The notes: generated from the letters alone by a model not told the origin. Counted from the stretch's first letter, positions 1 through 8,838 are shown. The stretch is DNA of 64,000 nucleotides from JBBRHQ01 sp963840235 (GCA_963840235.1 CAWIYC010000003.1:547253-611252); one strand, 5' to 3'. Program-made: numbers and translations.

Positions 1-731
1 TCGATCAGGTAGCTCTCGATGAGAACACCGCGACCGCTCTCGAAGGTCGGGCGCACGCCGATGTTGACCGCCGCCGGGAAGCCGTTGGCGAAGGCGGCGT
101 AGACGCCGTGGCCAGGAATCGCCAGGCGGTCGTCGGGAACCAGGTTGGCGGTCGGAAAACCGAGCTCGCGCCCGCGCTGATCGCCGCTGACCACCACCCC
201 TTCGAACATGAACGGCGCACCCAGGCAGCGCTGCGCGGCCTCGACGTCCCCGGCCGCAATCAGCGCCCTGATCCGGGTCGAGGACACGGTCTCGCCGTCC
301 ACCTCCACCAACGGCACCACCCGGGTGGTGAACTCGGAGCGGGCCGCGAGCATCCCGGGGTCGCCCTTGGCCTTGGCTCCGAAGCGGAAGTTCTCCCCCA
401 CGGAGACGCTCTCCGCCCCGAGCTGGGCGATGAGGACGTCCTCGATGAAACTGTCGGCGCTGCCGGTGGCGAACTCCTCGTCGAACGGAATCACGACCAG
501 CTCGCCCACGCCGAGGCCGTCGATCAGGTCGCGCTTGACGCCGAATGAGGTAATCAGTTTCGGCAGCGCCGCGGGGTGCAGGATCTCCAGCGGGTGGGGC
601 TCGAAGGTGAGCACGGTGTCGGCTCCCTCGATCACGGCCTGATGGCCGATGTGGACGCCGTCGAACGTCCCGATCGCGACCCGCCGGGGCCGCGGCTCGG
701 CCTCGGGGAGCCTGGTCACCTTGATGCTCAT
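1..731 (-). CDS. ribF: Bifunctional riboflavin kinase/FAD synthetase, 3' end cut by the window edge
   Basis: This protein converts riboflavin to FMN and then to FAD in the cytoplasm. The frame stays open to base 1, so about 243 N-terminal residues are seen of an expected roughly 300. Near residue 15 is GTFDGVHIGH, the nucleotide-binding motif of the FAD synthetase (nucleotidyltransferase) domain. Later comes a riboflavin-kinase start with GRELGFPTANL and then HGVYAA. The ATG at 729-731 overlaps the truB stop by two bases, so translation is probably coupled. The position after truB matches the usual rbfA-truB-ribF order. Confidence 0.93.
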   Translation of the reverse strand, partial: MSIKVTRLPEAEPRPRRVAIGTFDGVHIGHQAVIEGADTVLTFEPHPLEILHPAALPKLITSFGVKRDLIDGLGVGELVVIPFDEEFATGSADSFIEDVLIAQLGAESVSVGENFRFGAKAKGDPGMLAARSEFTTRVVPLVEVDGETVSSTRIRALIAAGDVEAAQRCLGAPFMFEGVVVSGDQRGRELGFPTANLVPDDRLAIPGHGVYAAFANGFPAAVNIGVRPTFESGRGVLIESYLI

Positions 732-1537
732 CCGAGCACCACTTCGGGCCTCAGCCGGTTTTCCTCGGGACGTGCCACGGCCAACAGCTTGCCAGCAAAC
801 GTCAGCCTCACCGCTTCTGCCCCTGCTTCCGCCTCGGCGCCCTCCTCTTCCTCGATCGCCCGGCCGTGCGAAACGGCCCGGGCCTGCCCCTCGTTCAAGG
901 GCACCTCGGGCATGAATCCCAGCGCCTCGACGGGCTCCAGGGTTTCCCCCGCCCGCTCGACCGTGAGCGAGCCGATCGCCATCCGCCGCAGCCGCTCGCA
1001 GTAGGCGTCGCCCAGGGTCTCGATCAGGGTGCGGACGTAGGTTCCCGAGGAGCACTCGATCTCAAATGTCGCGCGCTCCCCGTCGCTGGAGAGCAGCACG
1101 GCCCGCCGCACCTCGACCTCGCGCTCGGGCCGCTCCACCTCCTCACCCCGGTGGGCCTTGCGGTAGAGGCGCTCACCCCCGACCCGTACTGCCGAGGTCA
1201 TCGGCACCAGCTGACGCACGCGGCCTGTCGGGAGCTCGAGCCGGTCCGGAACCTTGCCGGTCTCGGTCAGCTCGCCATCGGGATCGCCCGTGGTCGACCG
1301 CCATCCGAGCCGGGCGGTCGCCACGTATGTCTTCGGCAGGCCGAGCAGATATCGCTGAAGCCTCGTCGCCCGCCCGAGCAGTACCAGCAGCAGGCCGGTG
1401 GCGAAGGGATCGAGGGTGCCGGCGTGCCCGGCCTTGACGCCGCGCTCACGCCTGACCCGGGCGACGACGTCGTGGGAGGTCACCCCGGCGGGCTTGTCGA
1501 ACAGCAGGACGCCGGTCTCGCCCTCGCCGGCGTCCAT
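728..1537 (-). CDS. truB: tRNA pseudouridine(55) synthase TruB
   Basis: It isomerises U55 in the T-loop of tRNAs. The 269-residue protein opens with the family signature VLLFDKPAGVTSHDVV. GHAGTLDPFATGLL near residue 40 contains the catalytic Asp. RYLLGLPKTYVATARLG and SSGTYVRTLIETLG are further TruB core motifs. The start lies 3 nt after the nrnA stop, and the stop overlaps the ribF start, so it is an internal cistron of the rbfA-nrnA-truB-ribF unit. Confidence 0.95.
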   Translation of the reverse strand: MDAGEGETGVLLFDKPAGVTSHDVVARVRRERGVKAGHAGTLDPFATGLLLVLLGRATRLQRYLLGLPKTYVATARLGWRSTTGDPDGELTETGKVPDRLELPTGRVRQLVPMTSAVRVGGERLYRKAHRGEEVERPEREVEVRRAVLLSSDGERATFEIECSSGTYVRTLIETLGDAYCERLRRMAIGSLTVERAGETLEPVEALGFMPEVPLNEGQARAVSHGRAIEEEEGAEAEAGAEAVRLTFAGKLLAVARPEENRLRPEVVLG

Positions 1538-1540
1538 TCC

Positions 1541-2545
1541 TCAGGCGGAGAGCTGGCCCCGCACCTCTTCGCAGAGAAAGGAGACCAGCTCCTCCAAGGC
1601 TACGTCGGAGGAGAAGCCGGCGGCTCGCACGTGCCCGCCGCCGCCGCGTTTGCGGGCGATCGCCGAGACGTCGACGTCCCCCTCGCTGGAGCGGAGGCTG
1701 ACCTTGTGCGCGGCGCGGCCCCGGCTGCCGAGGTCGCGGATCACGGCCGCCACCTTCGCTCCCTCGACCGAGCGCAGGTGGTCGATGATCCCCTCTGTCA
1801 TCGCCTCGTCCGCACCGGTCGCCTTGTAGTCCTCGGTTGTGATCGAGGTGACCACGAGATTGCCGTCGCAATGACGCTCGATCCCGTCAAGCGCGCGGGC
1901 GACGAGCCGAAGTTTCTCCAGCGGCACGTGCTCGTAGAGGCGGCGGTAGATGTCGTCCACGTCCACGCCGGCCTCGATCAGCGCCGCGGCGACCCGGTGG
2001 GTGCGGGCGTCGGTGTTCTCGTACATGAACTTGCCGGTGTCCGTGACCAGGCCGACGTAGAGGGCCGAAGCTATCTCCGGGGTGACCTCGGCCCCGAGGA
2101 GCAGCGCCAGGTCGTAGACGATCTCGGCCGTGCACGAGGACTCGACGTCGACGAGGTTGATGTCTCCGAAGCGGGTGTTGTCGTGGTGGTGGTCGATGTT
2201 GATCAGCTCGTTGCCGTCGTTGCGGAGGAAATCGACCGGCATGCGGTCGATGTTGCCGCAGTCGAGGAAGACGATGGTGCGGTCGGCGACGTCGGCCGGG
2301 GGCTCGTGGAAGACCTCCTGCAGTGGCAGGAAGCGGTACTCGATCGGCAGCGGGAACTCCTTGGCTGCGAGGAACATGACGGAGTCCTTGCCCAGCTGCC
2401 GCAGCAGGTGGTGCATGCCCAGAAGCGATCCCAGCGCGTCCCCGTCAGGTCCCTCGTGCGTGGTCAGCAGGAAGCGGCGCCGCGAGCGCAGCGCGGACGC
2501 CACCTGTTCCACTGCCGGCGCTGCCACCCCCGCAGCCTCGCTCAC
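1541..2545 (-). CDS. nrnA: DHH-family phosphoesterase: oligoribonuclease/pAp phosphatase
   Basis: A 334-residue DHH/DHHA1 protein. Members degrade short RNA oligomers (nanoRNAs) and hydrolyse 3'-phosphoadenosine 5'-phosphate. The Mn-binding motifs are visible: THEGPDGDALGS near residue 30, FLDCGNIDR and NIDHHHDNTRFG. The C-terminal DHHA1 domain has RGGGGHVRAAGF. It begins with GTG at 2543-2545, inside a GTGA overlap with the rbfA stop. Position between rbfA and truB is common in Gram-positive genomes. Confidence 0.9.
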   Translation of the reverse strand: MSEAAGVAAPAVEQVASALRSRRRFLLTTHEGPDGDALGSLLGMHHLLRQLGKDSVMFLAAKEFPLPIEYRFLPLQEVFHEPPADVADRTIVFLDCGNIDRMPVDFLRNDGNELINIDHHHDNTRFGDINLVDVESSCTAEIVYDLALLLGAEVTPEIASALYVGLVTDTGKFMYENTDARTHRVAAALIEAGVDVDDIYRRLYEHVPLEKLRLVARALDGIERHCDGNLVVTSITTEDYKATGADEAMTEGIIDHLRSVEGAKVAAVIRDLGSRGRAAHKVSLRSSEGDVDVSAIARKRGGGGHVRAAGFSSDVALEELVSFLCEEVRGQLSA

Positions 2546-2880
2546 GGGCCGTCTTCCAGCAGGCGGGAGATCCGCATCCCCTGCTCAATCGTGTCGTCGT
2601 AGCGAAAGGTCAGGGTGGGTGTGCGCTTCATCCTCGTCTCTGCCGCGATCCGGGACTGGATCACGCCGTGGGAGGAGCGCAGCCCTGCCAGGCTCGCCTC
2701 GCGCTCGGACTCCGAACCGAGCACGCTGACGAACACCTTTGCGGTGCGGAGGTCCGGGCTTGTCTCGACTGAGGTCACTGTCACGAATCCGATCCTCGGA
2801 TCCTTGAGGTCTGCGCTTATCGCAGACCCAATCACTTCGCGGAGTACTTCGTTGATGCGCCGCATGCGCGCCGCTGGCAT
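2542..2880 (-). CDS. rbfA: Ribosome-binding factor A
   Basis: RbfA helps mature the 30S subunit by acting on the 5' end of 16S rRNA. I chose ATG 2878-2880, giving 112 residues beginning MPAARMRRINEVLRE, because the family starts there. The frame runs upstream to 2946, but that extension contains a -10-like box. KDPRIGFVTVTSVE, DLRTAKVFVSVLG and a C-terminal LTFRYDDTIEQG are RbfA motifs. The stop overlaps the nrnA GTG start. Confidence 0.92.
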   Translation of the reverse strand: MPAARMRRINEVLREVIGSAISADLKDPRIGFVTVTSVETSPDLRTAKVFVSVLGSESEREASLAGLRSSHGVIQSRIAAETRMKRTPTLTFRYDDTIEQGMRISRLLEDGP

Positions 2881-2889
2881 CGCCGCGCG

Positions 2890-2895
2890 ACTATA
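2890..2895 (-). promoter_or_regulatory. Putative -10 box for rbfA with very short leader
   Basis: Reading the minus strand, TATAGT lies nine bases before the rbfA ATG, so transcription would begin within a few bases of the start codon. The -35 region is not convincing. The same spacing is seen for mihF, which supports the downstream rbfA start. This is inference from sequence alone. Confidence 0.35.
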
Positions 2896-2935
2896 GCCAA
2901 AGAGACCCTCATAGAACGTAAACATCACGTTTGGA

Positions 2936-3235
2936 TTACGCCTCAAGGTCGTCGAGGCTGAACGTCCGCCGGGAGCTCGAGCACCCCTCCGGGAAGCGCG
3001 ACTCGGCGAACCGCCGCAGCGCGTCGGCCCGCTGCTCGACCTCCGAGCCTCCGACCAGCGCGCACAGCAGCGTCGAGCGCTGCCACTTGTCCTGGCCCTC
3101 GATCTCGGCCACCGAGGCGCCGAACTTCTGCCGCAACTGCGCCTTCAGCGACGCCAGCAGCTTGCGCTTGCCCTTGAGGTCGTGGATCTCCCCGAAATGC
3201 AGCCGGATCTCGACCAGGCAGACGAAGGCGCTCAC
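2936..3235 (-). CDS. ylxP: YlxP-like DUF503 family protein
   Basis: A 99-residue protein of the DUF503 family that commonly lies between infB and rbfA. Its biochemical role is not firmly known, though conserved linkage suggests a part in ribosome biogenesis or translation. Visible features are VCLVEIRLHFGEIHDLKGKR at the N-terminus and VAEIEGQDKWQRSTL in the middle, both typical. It starts with GTG 3233-3235. A 277-bp gap full of short repeats separates it from infB. Confidence 0.85.
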   Translation of the reverse strand: MSAFVCLVEIRLHFGEIHDLKGKRKLLASLKAQLRQKFGASVAEIEGQDKWQRSTLLCALVGGSEVEQRADALRRFAESRFPEGCSSSRRTFSLDDLEA

Positions 3236-3318
3236 CGAGCCACGGTAGCGGGCCCACCCCCACCCCGCTCCCGGCGAGACTTCAATCGGTCACCTGATTG
3301 ATGACAAATTGCAGTCTC

Positions 3319-3444
3319 GCCACCAGGACTCGATTCTGGAGCCACCAGGACTCGATTCTGGACGATCGAAGGCGCCTGTGCGGCGGGTGGCACGGCTTTC
3401 CTGACGATCGAGGGCGCCTGTGCCGCGGGTGGCATGGAATGGGG
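3319..3444. repeat. Short tandem repeats between infB and ylxP
   Basis: Two exact 22-bp tandem copies (3319-3340 and 3341-3362) are followed by two imperfect copies of a 42-bp unit (3361-3402 and 3403-3444). The 42-mers share a core reading GACGATCGA(A/G)GGCGCCTG. They lie downstream of infB on its transcribed strand. No coding role is apparent. Confidence 0.8.
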
Positions 3445-3488
3445 GACCGTCACTCGGCGCAAGCCGAGGGATGGTGGGCCCAATTCCA
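3435..3488 (-). other. Imperfect long hairpin 3' of infB
   Basis: An outer inverted repeat TGGAAT/ATTCCA (3435-3440 and 3483-3488) encloses a perfect 6-bp stem CTCGGC/GCCGAG (3453-3458 and 3463-3468) with a 4-nt loop. It begins about 25 nt after the infB stop on the infB transcript. There is no T-tract, so it could be an mRNA 3'-end or processing structure rather than a classical intrinsic terminator. Confidence 0.45.
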
Positions 3489-3512
3489 TGACAGGACCCG
3501 CGGCCCCGGCGC

Positions 3513-5747
3513 CTAATCGAGCGTCTGCTCGACCTGCTTCGTCCTGAACATCTCGAGCACGTCGCCCTCCTTGACGTCGGCGTAGCCGTCGAGGACGATC
3601 CCGCACTCCTGGCCCTGCTCGACCTCGCGGACGTCGTCCTTGAACCGCCGCAGGGAGCCGAGGCGGCCGGTCCAGACCACGGTGCCGTCGCGGATCAGGC
3701 GGACGTTGGCGTCGCGGGTGACCGTGCCGTCGGTGACGATGCAGCCGGCGATGCGACCGACCTTGGAGGCCTTGAAGGTCTGCTTGATCTCGGCCTCGCC
3801 GAGCGTCTCCTCGACCTCGACCGCCTCCAGCATGCCCTCCATCGCGTTGCGAAGGTCCTCGGTGATCTTGTAGATGACCGAGTAGGTGCGGATGTCTACG
3901 CCCTCGGACTCGGCCGCCCGGCGGGCGTCGGCCAGCGGTCTGACGTTGAAGCCGATGATGATCGCGTCGGAGGCCGAGGCAAGCATCACGTCGGACTCGT
4001 TGATGCCACCGGTCTGGGCATGGATTATGTCGATCGCAACCTGCTCCTGCGGGACCTTGGCGATCTCGTCCTGGAGTGCCTCGAGCGAGCCCGCGACGTC
4101 GGCCTTGAGGACGATGTTCAGCTCCTTGATCTCCCCCTCCTGCACCCGGGAGAAGACCTCCTCGAGGCTGACCTTGCGCGCCTGACGGCGGGCCAGGGCC
4201 TCCGTCTTCAGCCGGTTGGCCCGCTCCTGTGCCATCTGCCGCGCCCGGCGGTCGTTCTCGACCGCCTGGACGAACTCGCCCGCCTCGCAGACGCCGTCGA
4301 AGCCGAGCACCTCGACCGGCATCCCGGGGCCGGCCTTCTGCACCCGGTCGCCGGTGAAGTTGTGCATCGCCCGCACCCGGCCCCACTGTGGCCCGGCGAC
4401 GAGCGCGTCGCCGACGTTGAGGGTGCCGCGCTGGACGAGGACGCTGACAACCGGACCGCGGCCGGGGTCGAGCTGGGACTCGATCACCGTCCCCGACGCG
4501 GGGGCGTCCGGATTGGCGCCGAGCTCCTCCAGCTCGGAGACGAGGATGATCATGTCGAGCAGGTTGTCGAGGCCCTGGTGGGTCTTGGCCGAGACGTCGA
4601 CGAAGACCGTGTCCCCTCCCCACTCCTCGGGGTTGAGGCCGTCGGATGCCAGCTCGGTCCGCACCCGATCCGGCTGCGCCCCCTCCTTGTCGACCTTGTT
4701 GACGGCGATCAGCATCGGCACGTCGGCCGCCCGGGCGTGGTCGATCGCTTCCTTCGTCTGCGGCATCACGCCGTCATCGGCGGCGACGACGATCACGGCG
4801 ACATCGGTGACCTTGGCGCCGCGGGCGCGCATCGCCGTGAACGCCTCGTGGCCAGGGGTATCGAGGAAGGTGATCGTCTTCTCGGAGTGATGGACCTGGT
4901 AGGCGCCGATGTGCTGGGTGATCCCGCCGGCCTCTCCGGCGGCGACCTCGGTCTCGCGGATGGCATCAAGCAGGGAGGTCTTGCCGTGGTCGACGTGGCC
5001 CATGATCGTCACCACGGGCGGGCGTTCGGCCAGCTCTTCGTCGGAATCTTCGAAGTCCGGCTGCTCGGGCTCCTCGTCGGCGGCGGTGACTATCTCCAAC
5101 TTTCGGTCGTACTCGTCGGCGATCGCCCTGATCGACTCGTCGGTGAGAGTCTGGGTGAGGGTCGCCATCTCCCCCATCGTCATCAGCTTCTTGATCACCT
5201 CGGCGCTGCCGAGGCCGAGCAGCTCGGCCACCTCGCGGACGGTTGCCCCCGAGGGCACCTTCGTCGCCTCCGGCTCGACGACTTCCGCAGGACCACGCGG
5301 CGGTTCCTCGAGCAGGGGCCTGCGGCGGCGGCCACCGCGGCGCCTCGGCGGACGCTGAGGCGGCGGCCCGCCCATCTGGTCACGACGAGCGGCCTGCGAG
5401 TCGATCACGACCCTGCGGCGACGCTTGCCTCCACCGGCCTTGGGGGCCGGCTGCTTGGCCGGCGAAGCTGCTTTCGGCTGGGCCTTGGCTTCGGCCGGCG
5501 CCGCCTCGCCAGCAGGTTCATTCGACGGCGACCTCTTCGCGGCGGGCTTTGTAGGTGCCTTCGCAGGCTTCTCGGGCGCCGCTGCGCCGCCCCCGTTGGC
5601 GGCGGCGAGCGCCTTCTTGGCATCAGCCTCCTCGACGTTCGATGCGGCTGCCTTGGCCTCGATCCCGGCTGCCCGGAGCGCGGCGAGCAGCTCCTTGCTG
5701 CTTACTCCCTCCGCCTTGGCGATCTCGTGGACCCGCTTCTTCGCCAC
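3513..5747 (-). CDS. infB: Translation initiation factor IF-2
   Basis: IF-2 is the GTPase that brings initiator tRNA to the 30S subunit and drives subunit joining. The 744-residue protein has an IF2_N-type start, a long Ala/Pro/Lys and Arg-rich linker (about 50-165), a second IF2_N segment (about 165-220) and the G domain. G-domain motifs are GHVDHGKT at 250-257, then DTPGHEAF and NKVDKEG. Translation domains II to IV follow. The start is GTG 5745-5747, two bases after the nusA stop, with the ribosome site inside nusA. The usual ylxR gene between nusA and infB is missing. Confidence 0.97.
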   Translation of the reverse strand: MAKKRVHEIAKAEGVSSKELLAALRAAGIEAKAAASNVEEADAKKALAAANGGGAAAPEKPAKAPTKPAAKRSPSNEPAGEAAPAEAKAQPKAASPAKQPAPKAGGGKRRRRVVIDSQAARRDQMGGPPPQRPPRRRGGRRRRPLLEEPPRGPAEVVEPEATKVPSGATVREVAELLGLGSAEVIKKLMTMGEMATLTQTLTDESIRAIADEYDRKLEIVTAADEEPEQPDFEDSDEELAERPPVVTIMGHVDHGKTSLLDAIRETEVAAGEAGGITQHIGAYQVHHSEKTITFLDTPGHEAFTAMRARGAKVTDVAVIVVAADDGVMPQTKEAIDHARAADVPMLIAVNKVDKEGAQPDRVRTELASDGLNPEEWGGDTVFVDVSAKTHQGLDNLLDMIILVSELEELGANPDAPASGTVIESQLDPGRGPVVSVLVQRGTLNVGDALVAGPQWGRVRAMHNFTGDRVQKAGPGMPVEVLGFDGVCEAGEFVQAVENDRRARQMAQERANRLKTEALARRQARKVSLEEVFSRVQEGEIKELNIVLKADVAGSLEALQDEIAKVPQEQVAIDIIHAQTGGINESDVMLASASDAIIIGFNVRPLADARRAAESEGVDIRTYSVIYKITEDLRNAMEGMLEAVEVEETLGEAEIKQTFKASKVGRIAGCIVTDGTVTRDANVRLIRDGTVVWTGRLGSLRRFKDDVREVEQGQECGIVLDGYADVKEGDVLEMFRTKQVEQTLD

Positions 5748-5749
5748 CT

Positions 5750-7351
5750 TTACTTCTCTGCCTCCTCTGCGACGGGCTCCGCCGAGCCCTCGGCAGCGTT
5801 CTCTTCGGTGGCCGCTTCCTCGTCGGAGACGATCTCCTCCGCCTCCTCGACATCCGCTTCCTCGGCCGCCCCCTCGGCGGCGGCCTCCTCGGTCAAGGCG
5901 TCTTCGACGACGGCCTCCTCGGCGACGGCCTCTTCGACGACGGCCTCCTCGGCGGTCTCCTCAGCCTCTTCCTCTGCGGCCCCCGCCTCGTCGAAGGCGG
6001 CGACCGCCCGCTCGACTATCGCATTGACCTCTGACTCGTCGGATTCGGCGTTGGCCAGCAGCGCGATCTGCTCCTCCGCGAGGCCGTTGAGGACGGCCAC
6101 CTGACTCGTCTCGAACCGGCCAAGCGCCTGGTGCGTCGGCAGTCCGCAGTAGGTGGTCCCGCCAACGGCGGCATTGGGGCAGCGGCGGCCGTTTGAGAGC
6201 ACCGCCATGCAGCGCCCGTCGAACTCCTCCTCGCCCTCGTAGGTGATCTCCTCCTCGTCCTGGGCGAACTCGGACTCGGACTTGATGTCCACCCGCCACC
6301 CGGTGAGCCGTGCCGCCAGGCGGGCGTTCTGGCCGTCGCGGCCGATCGCCAGCGACAGCTGGTCGTCGGGGACGATCACGGTCGCCTGCTTGTCCTCGTC
6401 GTCGACGAGGACCTCGCGCACCCGGGCCGGGGAAAGCGCCTTGGCGACAAAGCGGGCGGGCTCGTCGTTGTGGGGGATGATGTCGATCTTCTCCCCACGC
6501 AGCTCGGAGACGACCATCCGTACCCGGGAGCCGCGCGGGCCGACGCAGGCGCCGACCGGATCGACGCCGTCGGCGTGGGAGACGACCGCGATCTTCGAGC
6601 GGTAACCGGGCTCGCGGGCGACGCCGACGATTTCGACAAGCTTGTCGGCGATCTCGGGCACCTCGAGCTCGAACAGCTTCTTGATCAGCTCCGGGTTGCG
6701 ACGGGAGACGACGATGCTCGGGCCCTTCATCGAGTCGGAGACGTCTGTGATCACCGCCTTGACCCGCATCCCGTGGTCGTAGCGCTCGTTGTAGACCTGC
6801 TCGGACTTTGGCAGCAGCGCCTCGACCCGCTCCCGCAGCTGGACCAGGGTGTAGCGCTTGTCGGACTGCTGGATGATCCCCGTGATCAGCTCGCCGACGC
6901 GGTCCTGGTACTCGTCGTACATCATCGCCCGCTCGGCCTCGCGGATGCGCTGCAGGATCACCTGCTTGGCGGTCTGGGCGGCGATCCGGCCGAAGTCGTC
7001 GGGGGTGACGTCGCGCGTGGAGATCTGATCCTCGTAGGGAGCGATCATCTCCGGGTCGAGCTCGGGCTCCTCCGGCTCGCGCATCTCGCCGGTCTCGGGG
7101 TCGATCTCGGGCTCCTCGACCTCGGCCGCCTCGGCCAGCAGCTTCTCCTCGAGCTCGGGAGGCAGGATCAGCTCGAACACGCGGAAGTCCCCGGTTGCGT
7201 GATCGAGGTCCACGCGCGCGTACTTGGCGGCGCCGGGAGTCTTCTTGTAAGCGGAGAGCAGCGCATCCTCGAGCGCGTCCATCAGCTTGTCGGCCGAGAT
7301 GCCCTTCTCCTGTTCGAGCCCCTTGACGGCCTCGACGATCTCCTTTGTCAC
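5750..7351 (-). CDS. nusA: Transcription termination/antitermination factor NusA, with acidic extensions
   Basis: NusA binds RNA polymerase and modulates pausing, termination and antitermination. The 533-residue protein has the N-terminal RNAP-binding domain, S1 (about 150-215), and KH1/KH2 motifs such as DPVGACVGPRGSRVRMV (about 264-280) and LAIGRDGQNARLAARLTGW (about 334-352). Three features are unusual: an acidic Glu/Pro insert within the N-terminal domain (about 76-108); a Cys/His cluster after KH2 (C381, C391, C402, H407) that could bind zinc; and a very acidic Glu/Ala tail (about 440-533). The GTG start overlaps the rimP stop as GTGA. Confidence 0.95.
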   Translation of the reverse strand: MTKEIVEAVKGLEQEKGISADKLMDALEDALLSAYKKTPGAAKYARVDLDHATGDFRVFELILPPELEEKLLAEAAEVEEPEIDPETGEMREPEEPELDPEMIAPYEDQISTRDVTPDDFGRIAAQTAKQVILQRIREAERAMMYDEYQDRVGELITGIIQQSDKRYTLVQLRERVEALLPKSEQVYNERYDHGMRVKAVITDVSDSMKGPSIVVSRRNPELIKKLFELEVPEIADKLVEIVGVAREPGYRSKIAVVSHADGVDPVGACVGPRGSRVRMVVSELRGEKIDIIPHNDEPARFVAKALSPARVREVLVDDEDKQATVIVPDDQLSLAIGRDGQNARLAARLTGWRVDIKSESEFAQDEEEITYEGEEEFDGRCMAVLSNGRRCPNAAVGGTTYCGLPTHQALGRFETSQVAVLNGLAEEQIALLANAESDESEVNAIVERAVAAFDEAGAAEEEAEETAEEAVVEEAVAEEAVVEDALTEEAAAEGAAEEADVEEAEEIVSDEEAATEENAAEGSAEPVAEEAEK

Positions 7352-7791
7352 TGACTCACTCCTTCCGCGATGTCGGGCACGAGGTTGGAGCGATGGATCC
7401 GCTCATGCGGGATCGTCACATGGGCTCCGCTGTCGCTGAGGGCGACCTGCACGCCCTCGTCGTCGGCGGCTTCGATCGTGCCTGTGAAATTGCGCCGCCC
7501 CTCGAGCGCCTGGCGCGTGCGCACACGCACCCTGCGGCCGAGATAACGGCGGAAGTGCTCCGGCTTCGATAGCGGCCGGTCCGACCCCGGCGAGGAGACC
7601 TCGAGCGAGTACTCGAGCAGGAGGTCGTTGAGATGCGCCGTCACCCTCTCGCACAGAGCCAGGTCCACCCCGTCAGGGTGATCGACGTAGATGCGTAGCC
7701 CCTCCGGCCCGCTCTTCTCGACGGCGATCAAATCGATCTCCGGATCGAGGGCGACGAGGCGGGTGGAGATTGTGTCTTCAGGTTCGCTCAT
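7348..7791 (-). CDS. rimP: Ribosome maturation factor RimP
   Basis: RimP assists assembly of the 30S head. I chose ATG 7789-7791 (147 residues, beginning MSEPEDTIS), since the upstream frame to 7926 is coded across a terminator hairpin and promoter and is not family-like. Typical motifs include GLRIYVDHPDGVDLALCERV, YSLEVSSPGSDRPLS and a C-terminal SH3-like segment. It heads the rimP-nusA-infB unit and its stop overlaps the nusA GTG. Confidence 0.9.
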   Translation of the reverse strand: MSEPEDTISTRLVALDPEIDLIAVEKSGPEGLRIYVDHPDGVDLALCERVTAHLNDLLLEYSLEVSSPGSDRPLSKPEHFRRYLGRRVRVRTRQALEGRRNFTGTIEAADDEGVQVALSDSGAHVTIPHERIHRSNLVPDIAEGVSQ

Positions 7792-7827
7792 CTGTGTCGT
7801 TGTCAACAAAACAGCCGGTCCGGGGCG

Positions 7828-7852
7828 AAAAAAAAGTGGGCCAGGCCCACTT
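7828..7852 (-). terminator. Intrinsic terminator in the rimP leader
   Basis: On the minus strand a perfect 9-bp arm pair AAGTGGGCC/GGCCCACTT (7844-7852 and 7834-7842) around a single central base is followed by eight T residues. It lies 37 nt upstream of the rimP ATG and about 95 nt after the dtd stop. A promoter-like sequence lies upstream of it at 7898-7926, so it may attenuate the rimP operon as well as end dtd transcripts. Confidence 0.85.
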
Positions 7853-7897
7853 CTCGACACGGATTCATACGTGGAAAAGCTTCGAAACTCAGCCCTG

Positions 7898-7926
7898 AGT
7901 ATAGCCCCGAGCGGGGCCCTGGCCAA
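7898..7926 (-). promoter_or_regulatory. Putative sigma-70-type promoter of rimP-nusA-infB
   Basis: The minus strand shows TTGGCC (7921-7926), a 17-base spacer and TATACT (7898-7903). The predicted transcript starts near 7890, leaving a leader of roughly 100 nt that contains the hairpin/T8 terminator before rimP. Confidence 0.6.
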
Positions 7927-7945
7927 ACCATTTCGGCCGCCGGGC

Positions 7946-8362
7946 TCAGGCGTCGAGCAGGAGCGTCACGGGGCCGTCGTTGACGAGGTCGACGCTCATC
8001 CTGGAGCCGAAGACCCCCCGGGTGGCACCGAGCGCTTCGCAGAATCGCTCGTACAGCGGCTCCGCCACCTCCGGCCGGGCCGCCCCGACATAGCTGGGAC
8101 GGTTGCCGCGGCTGGTGTCGGCGAGCAGGGTGAACTGGCTCACGCAGAGCACCTCGCGCTCGCCGAGCGGCTCGTTCATGCGCCCGTCGTCATCGTCGAA
8201 GATCCGCAGCTTGCCCAGCTTCTCGGCGAGCCGCTCGGCCTGCTCGGGCCGGTCCCGCTCGGCGATGCCGAGCAGCACCACCATCCCCGGGCCGATTTCG
8301 GCCACCAGCCTCCCCTCGACCCCGACCGAGGCTCGCGAGACCCGCTGCACCAGCGCCCGCAC
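7946..8362 (-). CDS. dtd: D-aminoacyl-tRNA deacylase
   Basis: DTD removes D-amino acids (and glycine from tRNA-Ala) from mischarged tRNAs. The 138-residue length and motifs match: MRALVQRVSRASV at the start, the catalytic-region motif SQFTLLADTSRGNRPS (about 74-90), and the C-terminal NDGPVTLLL carrying the Gly-Pro chirality-checking motif. It lies 45 bp after the TPR gene and ends before the rimP leader. Confidence 0.94.
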   Translation of the reverse strand: MRALVQRVSRASVGVEGRLVAEIGPGMVVLLGIAERDRPEQAERLAEKLGKLRIFDDDDGRMNEPLGEREVLCVSQFTLLADTSRGNRPSYVGAARPEVAEPLYERFCEALGATRGVFGSRMSVDLVNDGPVTLLLDA

Positions 8363-8407
8363 GTCGTCGTCGCTAGGTGCCCGGGGTTGGCAGCGACCAA
8401 TCGCCCA

Positions 8408-8797
8408 TCAGGTGCTGCGGGCGAGGCGCTCGCGGTAGATGCGGTAGTCGCGACGCTCGGGGCGCAGGTTCGATGCCAGCGCCAGGTGGTGGCGGGCGCG
8501 GCGGATGTCGCCGGTGAGACTGAGGGCGCGCCCGAGGCAGAAGTGGGCGTAGTCGTTGACCGGATGGGTCTCGACCACCGCTTCGAACTCGGTCGCGGCC
8601 TCGTCGAACTGGCGATTGCGGAAGTAGGCACGGCCGAGCGCCTCGCGCACGGAGCTCTTCTCGGGCGCCCGGCGGGCGGCCTCGGCCAGGGGCACGGTGG
8701 CGGCGTCGAAGCTGCCGTCCTCGAGCAGCTCCACCCCCCGGCGCCAGAGCCTGTATGTCGACTCCTCCTGACTTGCCTGATCTCTGGTTTCGGCCAT
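8408..8797 (-). CDS. Small tetratricopeptide-repeat protein
   Basis: A 129-residue TPR protein with no enzymatic motif, probably a protein-interaction module. TPR-like helices are visible as YRLWRRGVELLEDGSFDAA, REALGRAYFRNRQFDEAATE and HFCLGRALSLTGDIRRARHH, spaced about 34 residues apart. There is no signal peptide. It lies between coaBC and dtd on the same strand; the partner is unknown. Confidence 0.8.
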   Translation of the reverse strand: MAETRDQASQEESTYRLWRRGVELLEDGSFDAATVPLAEAARRAPEKSSVREALGRAYFRNRQFDEAATEFEAVVETHPVNDYAHFCLGRALSLTGDIRRARHHLALASNLRPERRDYRIYRERLARST

Positions 8798-8838
8798 CGA
8801 CCAAGTGTAGGGAGCCGCCCAGCCCTCCCGGGCCGGTC

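Noticed and set aside
3319..3444. 22-bp direct repeats considered as CRISPR or an attachment site
   Set aside because: The copies are adjacent with no spacers, and no integrase or cas gene is near.
4020..6104. A 694-codon plus-strand frame
   Set aside because: It is antisense to infB and nusA, both unmistakable; its own composition is low-complexity.
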